Below are positions 1 to 9,022 of a stretch of 64,000 nucleotides of DNA, piece after piece. The notes below the pieces were generated by a model, which saw only the letters and a list, made by a program, of their open reading frames with translations, was not told the DNA's origin and did not search any database. The position numbers and the translations under genes are program-made. Each line of letters opens with the position of its first letter. Within the stretch, counting starts at the first letter, position 1. The stretch comes from Saccharothrix tamanrassetensis (GTDB taxonomy: Bacteria; Actinomycetota; Actinomycetes; Mycobacteriales; Pseudonocardiaceae): NCBI RefSeq assembly GCF_014203665.1, contig NZ_JACHJN010000002.1, positions 682,001 to 746,000 of the forward strand, read 5' to 3'.

Positions 1-355
1 GCTCGAAGTTCGGGATGACCCTGCTGAACATCACCAGGTAGAACTGCGGGTCGGCGAGCGCGCTGGCCCGGTACGCGAGCCCGAGCTGGACGATGTCCTC
101 CACCGGGTCGTCGGTCCTGGGCAGTGCCGCGAGGCGGTCGCCGAACCTGCGGAACGCCTCCCCGTACAACGCGTCGAGCAGCGCCGGCTTGCCGCCGAAC
201 AGCGAGTACACGGCGGTGGTCGAGGTGTTGACATCCGCCGCCAGCCTGCGCAAGCTCAGAGCGCCCGGTCCTTCCGTGGACAGCAGCTCGCCGGCGCGGT
301 CGAGCAGGCGGACGCGGAGCGCGTCGTCGTGGGTCTTCGGTCTCGGCACCGGCAC
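1..355 (-). CDS. TetR-family transcriptional regulator (C-terminus beyond window edge)
   Basis: The reverse strand reads an N-terminal TetR helix-turn-helix: a helix with LDRAGELL, then LSLRRLAADVNTSTTAVYSLFGGKPALLDAL, shown here only as its characteristic TTAVYSLFG recognition helix. It then enters the ligand-binding domain (ALADPQFYLVMFSR) before running off the left edge, so only about 118 residues are visible. Two in-frame GTG codons, at 355 and 349, could be the start; I used the longer. The gene is divergent from the ribbon-helix-helix gene, and the spacer contains TGTT-ATAA-AACA at 371-382, which could be its operator. Its ligand cannot be told from the sequence. Confidence 0.85.
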   Translation of the reverse strand, partial: MPVPRPKTHDDALRVRLLDRAGELLSTEGPGALSLRRLAADVNTSTTAVYSLFGGKPALLDALYGEAFRRFGDRLAALPRTDDPVEDIVQLGLAYRASALADPQFYLVMFSRVIPNFE

Positions 356-370
356 ATCGTATCGCAACAG

Positions 371-412
371 TGTTATAAAACATGGTCTGGTCACCGTGGT
401 ATCAAGTTGGTA
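371..412. promoter_or_regulatory. Divergent control region with candidate TetR and ribbon-helix-helix operators
   Basis: Between the TetR gene and the antitoxin-like gene there is a short palindrome, TGTTATAAAACA (371-382). A direct repeat TGGTA follows at 397-401 and 408-412, 11 bp apart, just before the ATG at 424. Ribbon-helix-helix repressors commonly bind direct repeats about one helical turn apart, so the second element is a plausible autoregulatory site. Both assignments are inferences. Confidence 0.35.
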
Positions 413-423
413 CCGTCCTTGGC

Positions 424-630
424 ATGGCGATGACCCTGCGTCTGAGCGATGAGGAGAACCGGCGGCTCGACGAGCTCGCCGCGGCTGAAGGCCGGTCGAA
501 GCAGGAGGTCGTCCGGCTGGCGCTGGCGGAGCGCTGGGCGCGGCTGCAGAAGGAGGAGCAGCTGTCCGAGGTCCTCGGGCGGGTGCTGCCGAAGTACCGG
601 GGCCTGCTCGACCGGCTCGGCTCGGCCTGA
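424..630 (+). CDS. Ribbon-helix-helix (CopG/Arc-type) antitoxin-like protein
   Basis: This is a 68-residue protein beginning MAMTLRLSDEENRRLDELA, with an N-terminal beta strand (MTLRLS) and two helices (ENRRLDELAAAEG, SKQEVVRLALAER). This is the standard ribbon-helix-helix layout. In actinobacteria such proteins often sit directly upstream of a Doc/Fic toxin and act as antitoxin and autorepressor. Here the Doc-like gene is the next gene, but it lies 378 bp away instead of overlapping. The ATG at 424 was chosen because the RHH strand begins there; an upstream in-frame ATG at 382 would add an unrelated leader. Confidence 0.7.
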   Translation: MAMTLRLSDEENRRLDELAAAEGRSKQEVVRLALAERWARLQKEEQLSEVLGRVLPKYRGLLDRLGSA

Positions 631-1008
631 ACCCGCCTGCTGAGACACGGCCTCGTACGTCCGGCGTATGTGACTGGTCCACACGTTCGAGTGAAGGACC
701 CGTACGTTCGAACTGCTGTTCGATAGTCTGTGTTCGTGCAGCTCAATCGACGTAGCGGGATCGAGTACCTCGTTCACCGGTGTGAACGCGCACGCCGACC
801 ACCGGCACCCCGGTATGGTGCGCCGTTGAAGATCGGGCCGCGTCCGGAGTGCACCACGGTGCCCCGCGAGGTCGACAACATCCTCGCCGCCGGCTGGGCG
901 GTCAGGCGATACAGACCTGAGGTGGTCGGTGGTGGTGCCGCAGGCATCCCGGACGCGGCGTGGCCGCGCCGAAATCCCCGCCCCTCAGGACAGGGAGCGC
1001 GTCAAGCA
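631..1008. other. Non-coding spacer between antitoxin-like and Doc-like genes
   Basis: No convincing gene is visible here. An open frame in phase with the downstream Doc-like protein crosses much of it, but its translation looks like random Arg/Pro/Gly-rich sequence. Visible structure includes repeated GTTCGA words around 682-725 (ACGTTCGA, ACGTTCGA, TGTTCGA) and a palindrome CGTTCAC-CGGT-GTGAACG at 771-788. It may be a decayed insertion between the two partners. Confidence 0.4.
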
Positions 1009-1392
1009 GTGGTCAACTACCTCGACGCCGGCGACTTGCTCGTGCTGGCGACCGCCGTCACCGGCGGGGATCTGGTCGTGCGCGACTTAGGTCTCCTCGA
1101 CTCCGCAGCGCACCGGCCACGGGCCACGGTGCTCGGGGTCGAGGCATACGACTCGCTCTGGCTGAAAGCCTCGGCCCTGCTCGACTCCATCGTGCGCACC
1201 CGGCCGCTGGCCGAGGGCAACTGGAGGTTGGGCTGGGTCGCGGCCGTGACGCTGTGCGACATCAACGGCTGGTGGATCGACGCGGCCGAAGACGAAGCGC
1301 TCGACCTGGTCAGAGCCCTGGGCCGGGAGCAGATCGACGTGGCCGGCATGGCCGCCCACCTGGAGGCCTGGGGCATACCCAAGGACGACTGA
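1009..1392 (+). CDS. Doc/Fic-family (death-on-curing) protein with substituted catalytic motif
   Basis: The protein has 127 residues from a GTG start preceded by AGGGAG (992-997). It reads VVNYLDAGDLLVLA, then a VRDLGLLDSAAHRPRATVLG segment typical of actinobacterial Doc proteins (given here as landmarks only: RDLGLL and HRPRATV). The Fic loop comes next. The canonical loop is HxFx(D/E)GNxR, often NHPLVDGNKR in this subfamily; here it is TRPLAEGNWR. The catalytic His is Arg and the Lys is Trp, while Glu-Gly-Asn and the final Arg remain. If the loop is read correctly, the protein is unlikely to be a normal AMP- or phosphotransferase. Family assignment is good; activity is doubtful. Confidence 0.75.
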   Translation: MVNYLDAGDLLVLATAVTGGDLVVRDLGLLDSAAHRPRATVLGVEAYDSLWLKASALLDSIVRTRPLAEGNWRLGWVAAVTLCDINGWWIDAAEDEALDLVRALGREQIDVAGMAAHLEAWGIPKDD

Positions 1393-1550
1393 CGCCCATC
1401 CGGAGCTTGCTCGACCGAGCACATCGTCGGTCGGGCACAGCGTGTTCCGGCGTGCTCGGACAACGCCGGATCGGGCTCCGCGAACCGACCCGCGGCGAGC
1501 CTGCCACCGGCTCCGGCCCACCGGAACGCGAGCCGGTAGGCCGAACCGGG

Positions 1551-1588
1551 TTGACCTGGAGTGCACTCCAGCTCCTACCGTCGTGGGG
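1551..1588 (+). promoter_or_regulatory. MerR-type promoter with 19-bp spacer and leaderless start
   Basis: A -35 element TTGACC (1551-1556) and a -10-like TACCGT (1576-1581) are 19 bp apart. The spacer holds a perfect palindrome CTGGAGTGCACTCCAG (1556-1571). MerR-family activators work on such over-long spacers by untwisting them. A transcript starting about seven bases after the -10 would begin at the GTG of the MerR gene itself (1588), so the message is probably leaderless. Confidence 0.75.
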
Positions 1589-1967
1589 TGACTTACTCGA
1601 TCGCCCAGGCGGCTGAGCGCAGTGGGTTGTCCATCGACACGCTGCGCTACTACGAACGGATCGGGCTGGTCGACCCGCCTGCCCGGGACTCCGGAGGACG
1701 ACGCAGCTACAGCGATGACGACCTGAGCTGGCTCGTCTTCCTCACCCGGCTGCGCACCACCGGGATGCCGATCCGCATGATGCGCGAGTACGCGCAGCTC
1801 CGGCACCACGGCGCGGCGACGGCGGGCAGGCGCAAGCAGATGTTGTTCGAGCACCGGGCGTCGGTGCGCGAGCGGATCGCCGAACTCCAGTCGTGCCTCG
1901 ACGTGCTGGAGTACAAGATCGCGCACTACGAGCAGATCGAGCACACGTTCGTCGAAGGGATCACCGC

Positions 1968-1971
<4 letters not shown>
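1588..1971 (+). CDS. MerR-family transcriptional regulator
   Basis: This is a 127-residue regulator. Residues 3-40 form the winged helix-turn-helix ([20 protein letters not shown], then ERIGLV), followed by RRSYSDDDL and a C-terminal dimerisation coiled coil ([20 protein letters not shown]). It lacks a cysteine-rich metal-binding loop, so it is not a classical mercury or zinc sensor. It belongs to the group that usually controls a neighbouring oxidoreductase. Its stop overlaps the start of the aldo/keto reductase gene (GTGA), and the palindromic 19-bp-spacer promoter directly upstream implies autoregulation of the two-gene operon. Confidence 0.9.
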
Positions 1972-2927
<956 letters not shown>

Positions 2928-2998
2928 CGGAGAACCCCCGGTCCGCCAGGAGCTGATCAGCCAGTGGCGGTTCCTGGGCAGAACCCACGACGAGTCGA

Positions 2999-3049
2999 GA
3001 AGGCTCCGGTCCTGTGCCCTGTGCCCTGTGTCCGGGCGCCGGAGCCTTC
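2999..3049. terminator. Bidirectional hairpin between convergent genes
   Basis: GAAGGCTCCGG (2999-3009) pairs perfectly with CCGGAGCCTTC (3039-3049). It separates the aldo/keto reductase gene from the convergent zinc-ribbon membrane-protein gene. There is no strong U-tract, so it is a hairpin-type terminator by position. The 29-bp loop contains a tandem TGTGCCC. Confidence 0.6.
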
Positions 3050-3057
3050 CGCCACGG

Positions 3058-3540
3058 TCATCGGACCATGATGCCGTTGCGGTGGTTGAAGTCCTTCGCC
3101 CCCTGCGCCGCCATGACCATCCCCAGCACCGCGAGGATCAGCCAGACGGGGAACGCGATGATCAGCCCGAGCACGGTCATCGCGAGGATGGCCAGCGGGA
3201 AGTTGACGATGATCAGGATGATGCCCAACGCGGTCTGCCCGGCGTAGAGGTTCCCGGCCCCCAGCCACAGGAACGACAGCAGCACCGCGATCCCCGGCGA
3301 CTTGGCCGTCACCACACCCCGGATCGGCATCGGCGCGCCGTACCCGCCGTACTGCACCGGCTGCGGACCCGTCGCGTACTGCACCGGCTGCGGACCCGTC
3401 GCCGGTGGGGCGTGCGGGATGAAGACGGGCGGCTGCTGGGGCCACTGGACGGTGCCGCACACCGTGCAGCTCGTGTTGGGCGGCTGTAAGTAAGCACCAC
3501 ACGACCCGCACATCGGCGGGGGTCCGGCAGGGTTGGTCAT
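3058..3540 (-). CDS. Zinc-ribbon TM2-like membrane protein
   Basis: The protein has 160 residues. The N-terminus holds a zinc-ribbon pair of CxxC knuckles (MCGSCG and SCTVCGT). A Pro/Gln-rich linker follows in which ATGPQPVQY is present twice as a perfect 27-bp DNA duplication (3349-3375 and 3376-3402). The C-terminal half has two to three hydrophobic segments (SPGIAVLLSFLWLGAGNLYAG, GIILIIVNFPLAILAMTVLG, VWLILAVLGMVMAA) with the TM2-like GAGNLYAGQ turn. Similar small TM2 proteins are common in actinobacteria and have no settled function. Confidence 0.7.
   Translation of the reverse strand: MTNPAGPPPMCGSCGAYLQPPNTSCTVCGTVQWPQQPPVFIPHAPPATGPQPVQYATGPQPVQYGGYGAPMPIRGVVTAKSPGIAVLLSFLWLGAGNLYAGQTALGIILIIVNFPLAILAMTVLGLIIAFPVWLILAVLGMVMAAQGAKDFNHRNGIMVR
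3349..3402. repeat. Perfect 27-bp tandem duplication
   Basis: GTACTGCACCGGCTGCGGAC plus seven more bases occurs twice, back to back (3349-3375, 3376-3402), inside the linker of the zinc-ribbon membrane protein. It is in frame and adds one nine-residue unit. Confidence 0.9.
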
Positions 3541-3610
3541 CGAACGCCTCCGTCTGGTCGGCTACGCCATCACGGCTGACCATCGCGGAGGGTGAGCGCG
3601 GCGTTACGTG

Positions 3611-4060
3611 TCACATCAGCGTCGCGGCGACCGTCGCGCCCAACTCCCGGCACGCCTCCAGCGCCGCCTTGTCCGGCCCACCGCTCACCGACACCGGCTC
3701 CGCCACGGCACGCCACCCCAGCCCGCCGGTGATGTCCCTCAACGCCTTCACCGCACCCTCGGTGCCCTGGTTGCCGTGCACCCACGCGCCGTACGGGCGA
3801 CCCCGCGTCGCGTCCAGGCACGGGTAGTAGACGGTGTCGAAGAAGTGCTTCAACGCGCCGCTGATGTACCCGATGTTGGCGGGCGTGCCGAGCAGATAAC
3901 CGTCTGCTTCCAGAACGTCTGTCACCGAAGCGTTCAACGCGGGTCGGCGCACCACCTCCACGCCTTCGATCTCCGGGTCGCCGGCCCCGCTCACCACCGC
4001 CTCGAACAGCTCCTGCATCCCCGGTGACGGCGTGTGGTGGACGATCAGCAACCTCGGCAC
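3611..4060 (-). CDS. Flavodoxin-fold NAD(P)H-dependent oxidoreductase
   Basis: A 149-residue protein starting at GTG (VPRLLIVHHTPSPGMQELF). The first strand and phosphate-binding turn (VHHTPSPGM) and the FMN-facing loop GTPANIGYISGALKHFFD fit a flavodoxin or NADPH-dependent FMN reductase fold; GTPxxxG followed by a Lys-His-Phe-Phe-Asp helix is typical. A longer reading frame upstream is possible, but the fold begins at the chosen start. It probably binds FMN and reduces a small substrate or quinone. It lies alone on the reverse strand. Confidence 0.8.
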   Translation of the reverse strand: MPRLLIVHHTPSPGMQELFEAVVSGAGDPEIEGVEVVRRPALNASVTDVLEADGYLLGTPANIGYISGALKHFFDTVYYPCLDATRGRPYGAWVHGNQGTEGAVKALRDITGGLGWRAVAEPVSVSGGPDKAALEACRELGATVAATLM

Positions 4061-4396
4061 GCCGCCAGACTCCCGTGAGGCCCGCTCACGTGCAACCTCT
4101 CGGTACCCTGGGCGGCGCGGGAGCAAGAGGTCGCCTGATGCGCACCGCCCCCGGCAGGTCGCCGAGCGGTGGGCAACGTCCGGTCCTCAGGGCGCTACCG
4201 GGCACTGCGGGACGACGGCTCCGGGCGGCGGCGGAAGCCTGGGCGCGGTGCAATACGCGGGTGCAATACGCGGGTGCGGGGCGTGGGTGCGGGGCGTGGG
4301 CGCGAAGCACGACGGCGGCAACGCCCGAACCCGACAAGGCCGGGCGGAACCGAGGCGGGCCACGCGCGTCTTTGTAGGTGTACTCGGGAGGGAGAC
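4061..4396. other. Intergenic region with duplicated 13-mers
   Basis: I see no gene in this stretch. It contains two neighbouring duplications: GTGCAATACGCGG at 4248-4260 and 4261-4273, then GTGCGGGGCGTGG at 4274-4286 and 4287-4299. The four units look like a diverged 13-bp tandem array. A Shine-Dalgarno GGGAGGGAG just before 4397 serves the next gene. Confidence 0.6.
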
Positions 4397-4720
4397 ATGG
4401 ACACTCGCAGCATCGCGACGATGACGCGGAACCGGCGGATCACCTGGGGTGGTGGCGTCGGGATCGGGCTGGGGCTTATCGGGTTGCCGCTGGTGTTCAT
4501 CGGGGTGTGGCCGGGAGTGGACCACAGCCCGTGGGACGTCAACACAATGATCCTCGCGACCGGTGTCGCGCTGTCGACGGTGAGCTACATCTCCGGGCGG
4601 ATCGCGGTCGCGGCGCTGACCGGCAATCGGGTCAGCCCGCCGACCAGGCGTCCTTGGCTGGTGGCGGGCGGGGCCCTGGCCGTCGCGGTCCTCTGCCTGC
4701 TGATCGCTATCGCGTCGTGA
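4397..4720 (+). CDS. Small membrane protein, function unknown
   Basis: A 107-residue protein with an excellent ribosome site (GGGAGGGAG, 4386-4394). It has three hydrophobic stretches: GVGIGLGLIGLPLVFIGVW, TMILATGVALSTVSYISGRIA and [20 protein letters not shown] short polar loop (GVDHSPWD) lies after the first segment, and the extreme N-terminus carries basic residues (TRNRRI). I do not recognise a family. Its last 14 bases overlap the convergent phosphohexomutase gene. Confidence 0.65.
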   Translation: MDTRSIATMTRNRRITWGGGVGIGLGLIGLPLVFIGVWPGVDHSPWDVNTMILATGVALSTVSYISGRIAVAALTGNRVSPPTRRPWLVAGGALAVAVLCLLIAIAS

Positions 4721-6323
4721 GCAGGTCGGAGACCTGAGTCCGCAGCGCCGCCAGGCGCTCGGACGCCCGCGCGCGTGCCGCCGCGAGGTCGTCGACCGGT
4801 TCGACGACCTCCAGGTACGCCTTCAGCTTCGGCTCGGTGCCCGAGGGCCGCACCACGACCCGCACGCCGTCGGCGGTCAGGCGCACCACGTCCGCCCGCG
4901 GCAGCAGGTCCTCGAACGCGAAGCCCTCCGGCGGATCCCGGCGCAGCTGCGCCATCAGCGCGCCGATCCGGCTCAGGTCGGTGAACCGCAGCGAGATCTG
5001 GTCGGTCAGGTGCAGGCCGTGGTCCAGCGCGAGCTGGTCCAGGGCGTCCAGCAGGGTCCGCCCGGACGCCTTCAACCCGGCCGCCAGGTCGCACGCCACG
5101 ACGGCCGCCGAAATGCCGTCCTTGTCGTTCACGTACTGCGGGTCGACGCAGTTGCCCAGCGCCTCCTCGTACGCGAACACCAGGCCGTCGCCCGCGCGCA
5201 CCAGCCACTTGAAGCCGGTCAACGTCTCGGCGTACCGGGCGCCGTGCGCCGCCGCGATCGACTTCAGCAGCGACGAAGACACGATCGTGGTGGCCACCAA
5301 CGGATCTGGCTCGTCCACAGTGGACAGGACGAGCGACCCGAGCAGCACGCCGGTCTCGTCGCCGCGCAGCATCCGCCACGACCCGTCCCGTTCCCGCACG
5401 CCCAGTGCGCACCGGTCGGCGTCCGGGTCCAGCGCGATCGCCAGGTCGGCGTCGTCGGCGGCGGCCAGTTCCAGCAGCCGGTCGGCCGCGCCCGGCTCCT
5501 CCGGGTTCGGGAACGACACGGTCGGGAACCCCGGGTCCGGAACGGCCTGGTCGCGCACCACCCGCACGTCGGTGAAACCCGCGCGCCGCAACGCCTCCAC
5601 CGCCGTCTGCCCGCCCACGCCGTGCATCGGGGTCAACGCCACGCGCAGGTCGCGGGCCGTCCCGCGGGGCAGTGACGCGACGCGCTCCAGGTACTCCTCC
5701 ACCTCCGCGTCGCCGACCGGCAGGTAGTCGTCGGACAGCGGAACGGACACCGCCGCCGGCACCCGCGTGATGGCCGCCTCGATCTCCCGGTCGGCGGGCG
5801 GCACGATCTGCCCGCCACCGGCCAGGTAGAGCTTGTAGCCGTTGTCGGCGGGCGGGTTGTGCGACGCGGTGATCTGCACGCCGGCGACCGCGTCGTGCTT
5901 GCGCACCAGGAAGGCCAGCACGGGCGTGGGCAACGGCGCCGGCAGCACCCGGACCGTGAAGCCCGCGCCCGCCAGCACCGACGCGGTGGCCGTGCAGAAC
6001 TCCTCCGACCCGTGCCGGGCGTCCCGCCCCACGAACACCGTGCCGACGTCACCGCGCGCCTTGAGCCAGTCGGCGAGCCCGGCGGTGGTGCGGACGACCA
6101 CCGCCCGGTTCATCCCGTTCGACCCGGCCCGCACCGGACCCCGCAGGCCGGCCGTGCCGAACGTCAGCGTGCCCGCCATCCGGTCGGCCAGGTCGTCCAG
6201 GGCCGCCGGGTCACCGCCCATCGCCCGCGCCAGCACGCCCTGCAGCTCGGCGCGGTCCTCGGGTGACGGGTCGTCGGCGATCCAGCGGAACGCGGCGTCC
6301 CGCAAGGCCGGGGTCAACGTCAT
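4707..6323 (-). CDS. pmmB: Phosphohexomutase (phosphomannomutase/phosphoglucomutase, PmmB-like)
   Basis: The 538-residue enzyme belongs to the alpha-D-phosphohexomutase superfamily, which interconverts hexose 1- and 6-phosphates. The landmarks are in the usual order: [17 protein letters not shown] near residue 55, active-site phosphoserine loop [13 protein letters not shown] near 150, metal-binding DPDADRC near 300, sugar-recognition GEEx-like EEALGN, and the C-terminal phosphate loop RPSGTEPK. The length fits the long PgmB/PmmB group, not bacterial ManB of about 450 residues. Its ATG overlaps the stop of the purine nucleoside phosphorylase gene (ATGA). This deoD-pmmB pairing is conserved in Mycobacterium, where ribose or deoxyribose 1-phosphate from nucleosides is a suggested substrate. 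Confidence 0.92.
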   Translation of the reverse strand: MTLTPALRDAAFRWIADDPSPEDRAELQGVLARAMGGDPAALDDLADRMAGTLTFGTAGLRGPVRAGSNGMNRAVVVRTTAGLADWLKARGDVGTVFVGRDARHGSEEFCTATASVLAGAGFTVRVLPAPLPTPVLAFLVRKHDAVAGVQITASHNPPADNGYKLYLAGGGQIVPPADREIEAAITRVPAAVSVPLSDDYLPVGDAEVEEYLERVASLPRGTARDLRVALTPMHGVGGQTAVEALRRAGFTDVRVVRDQAVPDPGFPTVSFPNPEEPGAADRLLELAAADDADLAIALDPDADRCALGVRERDGSWRMLRGDETGVLLGSLVLSTVDEPDPLVATTIVSSSLLKSIAAAHGARYAETLTGFKWLVRAGDGLVFAYEEALGNCVDPQYVNDKDGISAAVVACDLAAGLKASGRTLLDALDQLALDHGLHLTDQISLRFTDLSRIGALMAQLRRDPPEGFAFEDLLPRADVVRLTADGVRVVVRPSGTEPKLKAYLEVVEPVDDLAAARARASERLAALRTQVSDLLTTR

Positions 6324-7123
6324 GCCCTGGCCACCAGTTCCCGCAGCAGCGTGCCCATCCGGTTGGCCGCGGCGGCGCCCGCCTCCAGCACCTCCTCGTG
6401 GTTCAGCGGCTCGCCGGTGATGCCCGCCGCGAGGTTGGTGACCAGCGACAGCCCGAACACCTCGGCCCCCTCCGCCCGCGCGGCGATCGCCTCCAGCACG
6501 GTCGACATGCCGACCAGGTCCGCGCCCATCGTGCGCAGCATCCGGATCTCGGCGGGCGTCTCGAAGTGCGGACCGGGCAGCCCCGCGTAGACGCCCTCCT
6601 CCAGCGACGGGTCGATCTCCCGCGCCAGCTCCCGCAGCCGCGTCGAGTACAGGTCGGTCAGGTCCACGAACCGCGCGCCGACCAGCGGCGACAGCGAGGT
6701 CAGGTTCAGGTGGTCGCTGATCAGCACCGGCTGGCCGACGGACATGCCCTGCCGCAGACCACCGGCCGCGTTGGTGAGCACCACCGTCCGCGCCCCGGCG
6801 GCCACGGCCGTCCGCACCCCGTGCACGACCTTCGGCACGCCCTTGCCCTCGTAGCCGTGCGTGCGGCCGAGCATCACCAGGGCGTTCTTGTCGCCGACCG
6901 GCACGGATCGCACGGTTCCGCCGTGGCCGAACGCGGTGGGGGCGGCGAACCCCGGCAGGTCTCCCATGGCCACCTCGGCGGCGGGTTCGCCGATGATGTC
7001 GGCGGCGGGTCGCCAGCCCGACCCGAGCACCACGGCGATGTCATGCCGTTCGATCCCCGTCCGCTCGGCGAGAACGGCGGCGGCCTGCGCCTCCAGGGCG
7101 TTGTCTTCACTGATGGCGGTCAC
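6320..7123 (-). CDS. deoD: Purine nucleoside phosphorylase
   Basis: A 267-residue enzyme of the trimeric PNP class that splits inosine and guanosine (and deoxy forms) with phosphate. Motifs seen: phosphate loop [19 protein letters not shown] (catalytic His), TNAAGGL, purine pocket [14 protein letters not shown] and [10 protein letters not shown], and the late NLAAG. The name follows the mycobacterial homologue Rv3307 (deoD or punA), although the fold is of the human/mycobacterial trimeric type, not E. coli hexameric DeoD. It is the first gene of a two-gene operon with pmmB, joined by a 4-bp overlap. Confidence 0.93.
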   Translation of the reverse strand: MTAISEDNALEAQAAAVLAERTGIERHDIAVVLGSGWRPAADIIGEPAAEVAMGDLPGFAAPTAFGHGGTVRSVPVGDKNALVMLGRTHGYEGKGVPKVVHGVRTAVAAGARTVVLTNAAGGLRQGMSVGQPVLISDHLNLTSLSPLVGARFVDLTDLYSTRLRELAREIDPSLEEGVYAGLPGPHFETPAEIRMLRTMGADLVGMSTVLEAIAARAEGAEVFGLSLVTNLAAGITGEPLNHEEVLEAGAAAANRMGTLLRELVARA

Positions 7124-7237
7124 GGCGCGAGCCTAATGGCCGAACCCGCCTGTTGCCCGCACTGCTGCGGTCGCGATCCGCGACGAGTCGTGAACGGGTG
7201 CTCGTCGCCGGGCACCACCACGTCGTGCGAAGCCGCG

Positions 7238-8941
7238 TCACCCGACCACGGTGAACGTGTTGGCGATGGTGTTGAAAAGCTTGTTGCGGCCCATCTCCTC
7301 CTGCTCGGTCGGGAACACCACCTCCACCACCCACAGGTCCGCCCCGCGCGGCAGCACCCGGGAGTACCGCGACCGCCGCAGGTCGGGGCCCGCGCTGTCG
7401 GACGGGCGTCCCAGCGAAGTCGCCTTCTCCACGGTCCGGTAGCTGAACTGCACCGGCGGTTCCGCGGCGGACGGGTCCAGCGGGTCGGTGACGTCGGTCG
7501 CCTCGCCGAAGTACTGGTCCTTCGGCCAGCGCGAGCGGACCAGGTCGAGGTAGTCGTCCACCGAGCCCCTCGGGTAGTAGTCGGCGAAGCGCTGCACCGT
7601 CACCTCGTAAACCCCGGTCGGCTCGACCAGGTGCACGACGGTGCTCGGCATCAGGCCCTTGTTGACCCGTTGTTCCAGGAAGCTCGTCCAGTCCGCGCCC
7701 ACCTCGATGGTGAACTCCGCGCCCTGCTCCCCGTTCGCGGTGGCGGCGGAAGCGGTGGTGACGCGCAGCGGCACCTCGTCGGCGATCCCGGGCAGCGGCG
7801 GTGCGCTGACCGCCGGCGGCGGCAGCAGGGGCGCACCGGCCAGCGTCCGGGTCAGGGCGAAGCCGGCGCCGCCGCCGATGGCGAACAGCACCAGCGCCCC
7901 GACGGCGACCAGGGCGGTCGGCGACGTGCGGCGCGGGACGTCCCGGGTGCGCGCGTCGGACCGGAACGGCAGCGGGCCGGGGTCGGCGGCCAGCGGCGTG
8001 TCGGGCGGGACCGGGGTCTTCGCCACCGGGGTCTTCGCCACCGGGGGACGGGGACGCACGATCGGCACGACCGGTCGGGTGCCGGCGTCGGACGGGAACA
8101 CGTCGGTGCCCGGCTCGGGGAGCAGCGGGCGGACCGCGCGCCGGACGTCGGCCAGGGACATCCGGCTGGTCGGGTCCTTGGCCATCAGACCCGCGACCAC
8201 CGGCTCCAGGGCGCCGCAGACGGCCGCCGAGGGCGCCTCGCCGTGCACGACCTGGTTGATCGTCTGCATGAGGTTCGTGCCCTCGTACGGCTGCTGACCG
8301 GTCAACGCCGCGAACAGGGTCGCGCCGAGCGACCACTGGTCGGCCGCCGGGGACACCGCGCCGCCCGCCGCCACCTCGGGCGCGATGAACGCGGGCGTGC
8401 CCAGGGCGATGCCCCGACCGGTGAGGGTGGCTTCGGCGACGTTGCGCGCGATGCCGAAGTCGGTCAGCTTGACCCGGCCGTCGTCCGCGACCAGCACGTT
8501 GCCCGGCTTCACGTCCCGGTGCGTGATGCCGGCCCGGTGGGCGGCCTCCAAGGCGGCGGCCACGGCGTCCGCGACCACCGCGCCCTGCTCGGCGGTCAGC
8601 GGGCCGCGTTGGCGCACGAGGTCGGCCAGGGAGGCGGACGGCACGAGTTCCATCACCACGTACGGGTCGCCGTCGACCTGCGCCACGTCGTAGAGGGTGA
8701 CCACGTTCGGGTGAGTCAGCTGGGCGACCGATCGGGCCTCGCGGAGGGTGCGCTCCCGCAGCAGGTCGGCCTCGACGTCGGGCATGCCCGGTGGGACGAG
8801 CACCTCCTTGACCGCCACGTCGCGGCGCAGCACCTCGTCGTGCGCGGCCCACACGGTGCCCATCGACCCGCGGCCCAGGACGTGGCGCAGGCGGTAGCGG
8901 CCCGCGATCAGGCGCTCGGTCTCCACCGCGGCATTGTCCAC
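7238..8941 (-). CDS. Transmembrane serine/threonine protein kinase
   Basis: This 567-residue Hanks-type kinase has its kinase domain at residues 1-270: glycine loop GRGSMG (23-28), catalytic Lys in VAVKEV (45), HRDVKPGN (141-148), DFG (161-163) and GTPAFIAPE (181-189). A Pro/Lys-rich juxtamembrane linker contains the direct repeat KTPVAKTPV. One transmembrane helix follows ([19 protein letters not shown], about 345-365), then a roughly 190-residue extracellular domain without PASTA repeats. That outer domain ([34 protein letters not shown]) resembles the lipoprotein-like sensor of some actinobacterial kinases. It is divergent from mutA. GTG codons at 8941 or 8926 could start it. Confidence 0.9.
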   Translation of the reverse strand: MDNAAVETERLIAGRYRLRHVLGRGSMGTVWAAHDEVLRRDVAVKEVLVPPGMPDVEADLLRERTLREARSVAQLTHPNVVTLYDVAQVDGDPYVVMELVPSASLADLVRQRGPLTAEQGAVVADAVAAALEAAHRAGITHRDVKPGNVLVADDGRVKLTDFGIARNVAEATLTGRGIALGTPAFIAPEVAAGGAVSPAADQWSLGATLFAALTGQQPYEGTNLMQTINQVVHGEAPSAAVCGALEPVVAGLMAKDPTSRMSLADVRRAVRPLLPEPGTDVFPSDAGTRPVVPIVRPRPPVAKTPVAKTPVPPDTPLAADPGPLPFRSDARTRDVPRRTSPTALVAVGALVLFAIGGGAGFALTRTLAGAPLLPPPAVSAPPLPGIADEVPLRVTTASAATANGEQGAEFTIEVGADWTSFLEQRVNKGLMPSTVVHLVEPTGVYEVTVQRFADYYPRGSVDDYLDLVRSRWPKDQYFGEATDVTDPLDPSAAEPPVQFSYRTVEKATSLGRPSDSAGPDLRRSRYSRVLPRGADLWVVEVVFPTEQEEMGRNKLFNTIANTFTVVG

Positions 8942-9022
8942 CAGCGTGGAACACTGGCTGCATCGTTCACGGCGGTGAAACTCACATAGCCGTCGTACTA
9001 CTAGTGGGTAACACTGCGGAGC

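Noticed and set aside
730-1008. N-terminal extension of the Doc-like protein
   Set aside because: The added 93 residues are composition-biased, not Doc-like, and a GTG with AGGGAG lies exactly where the family begins.
6263-8989. A 908-residue forward open frame
   Set aside because: It is antisense to deoD and the kinase, His/Arg/Gln-rich without domains, and has no ribosome site.
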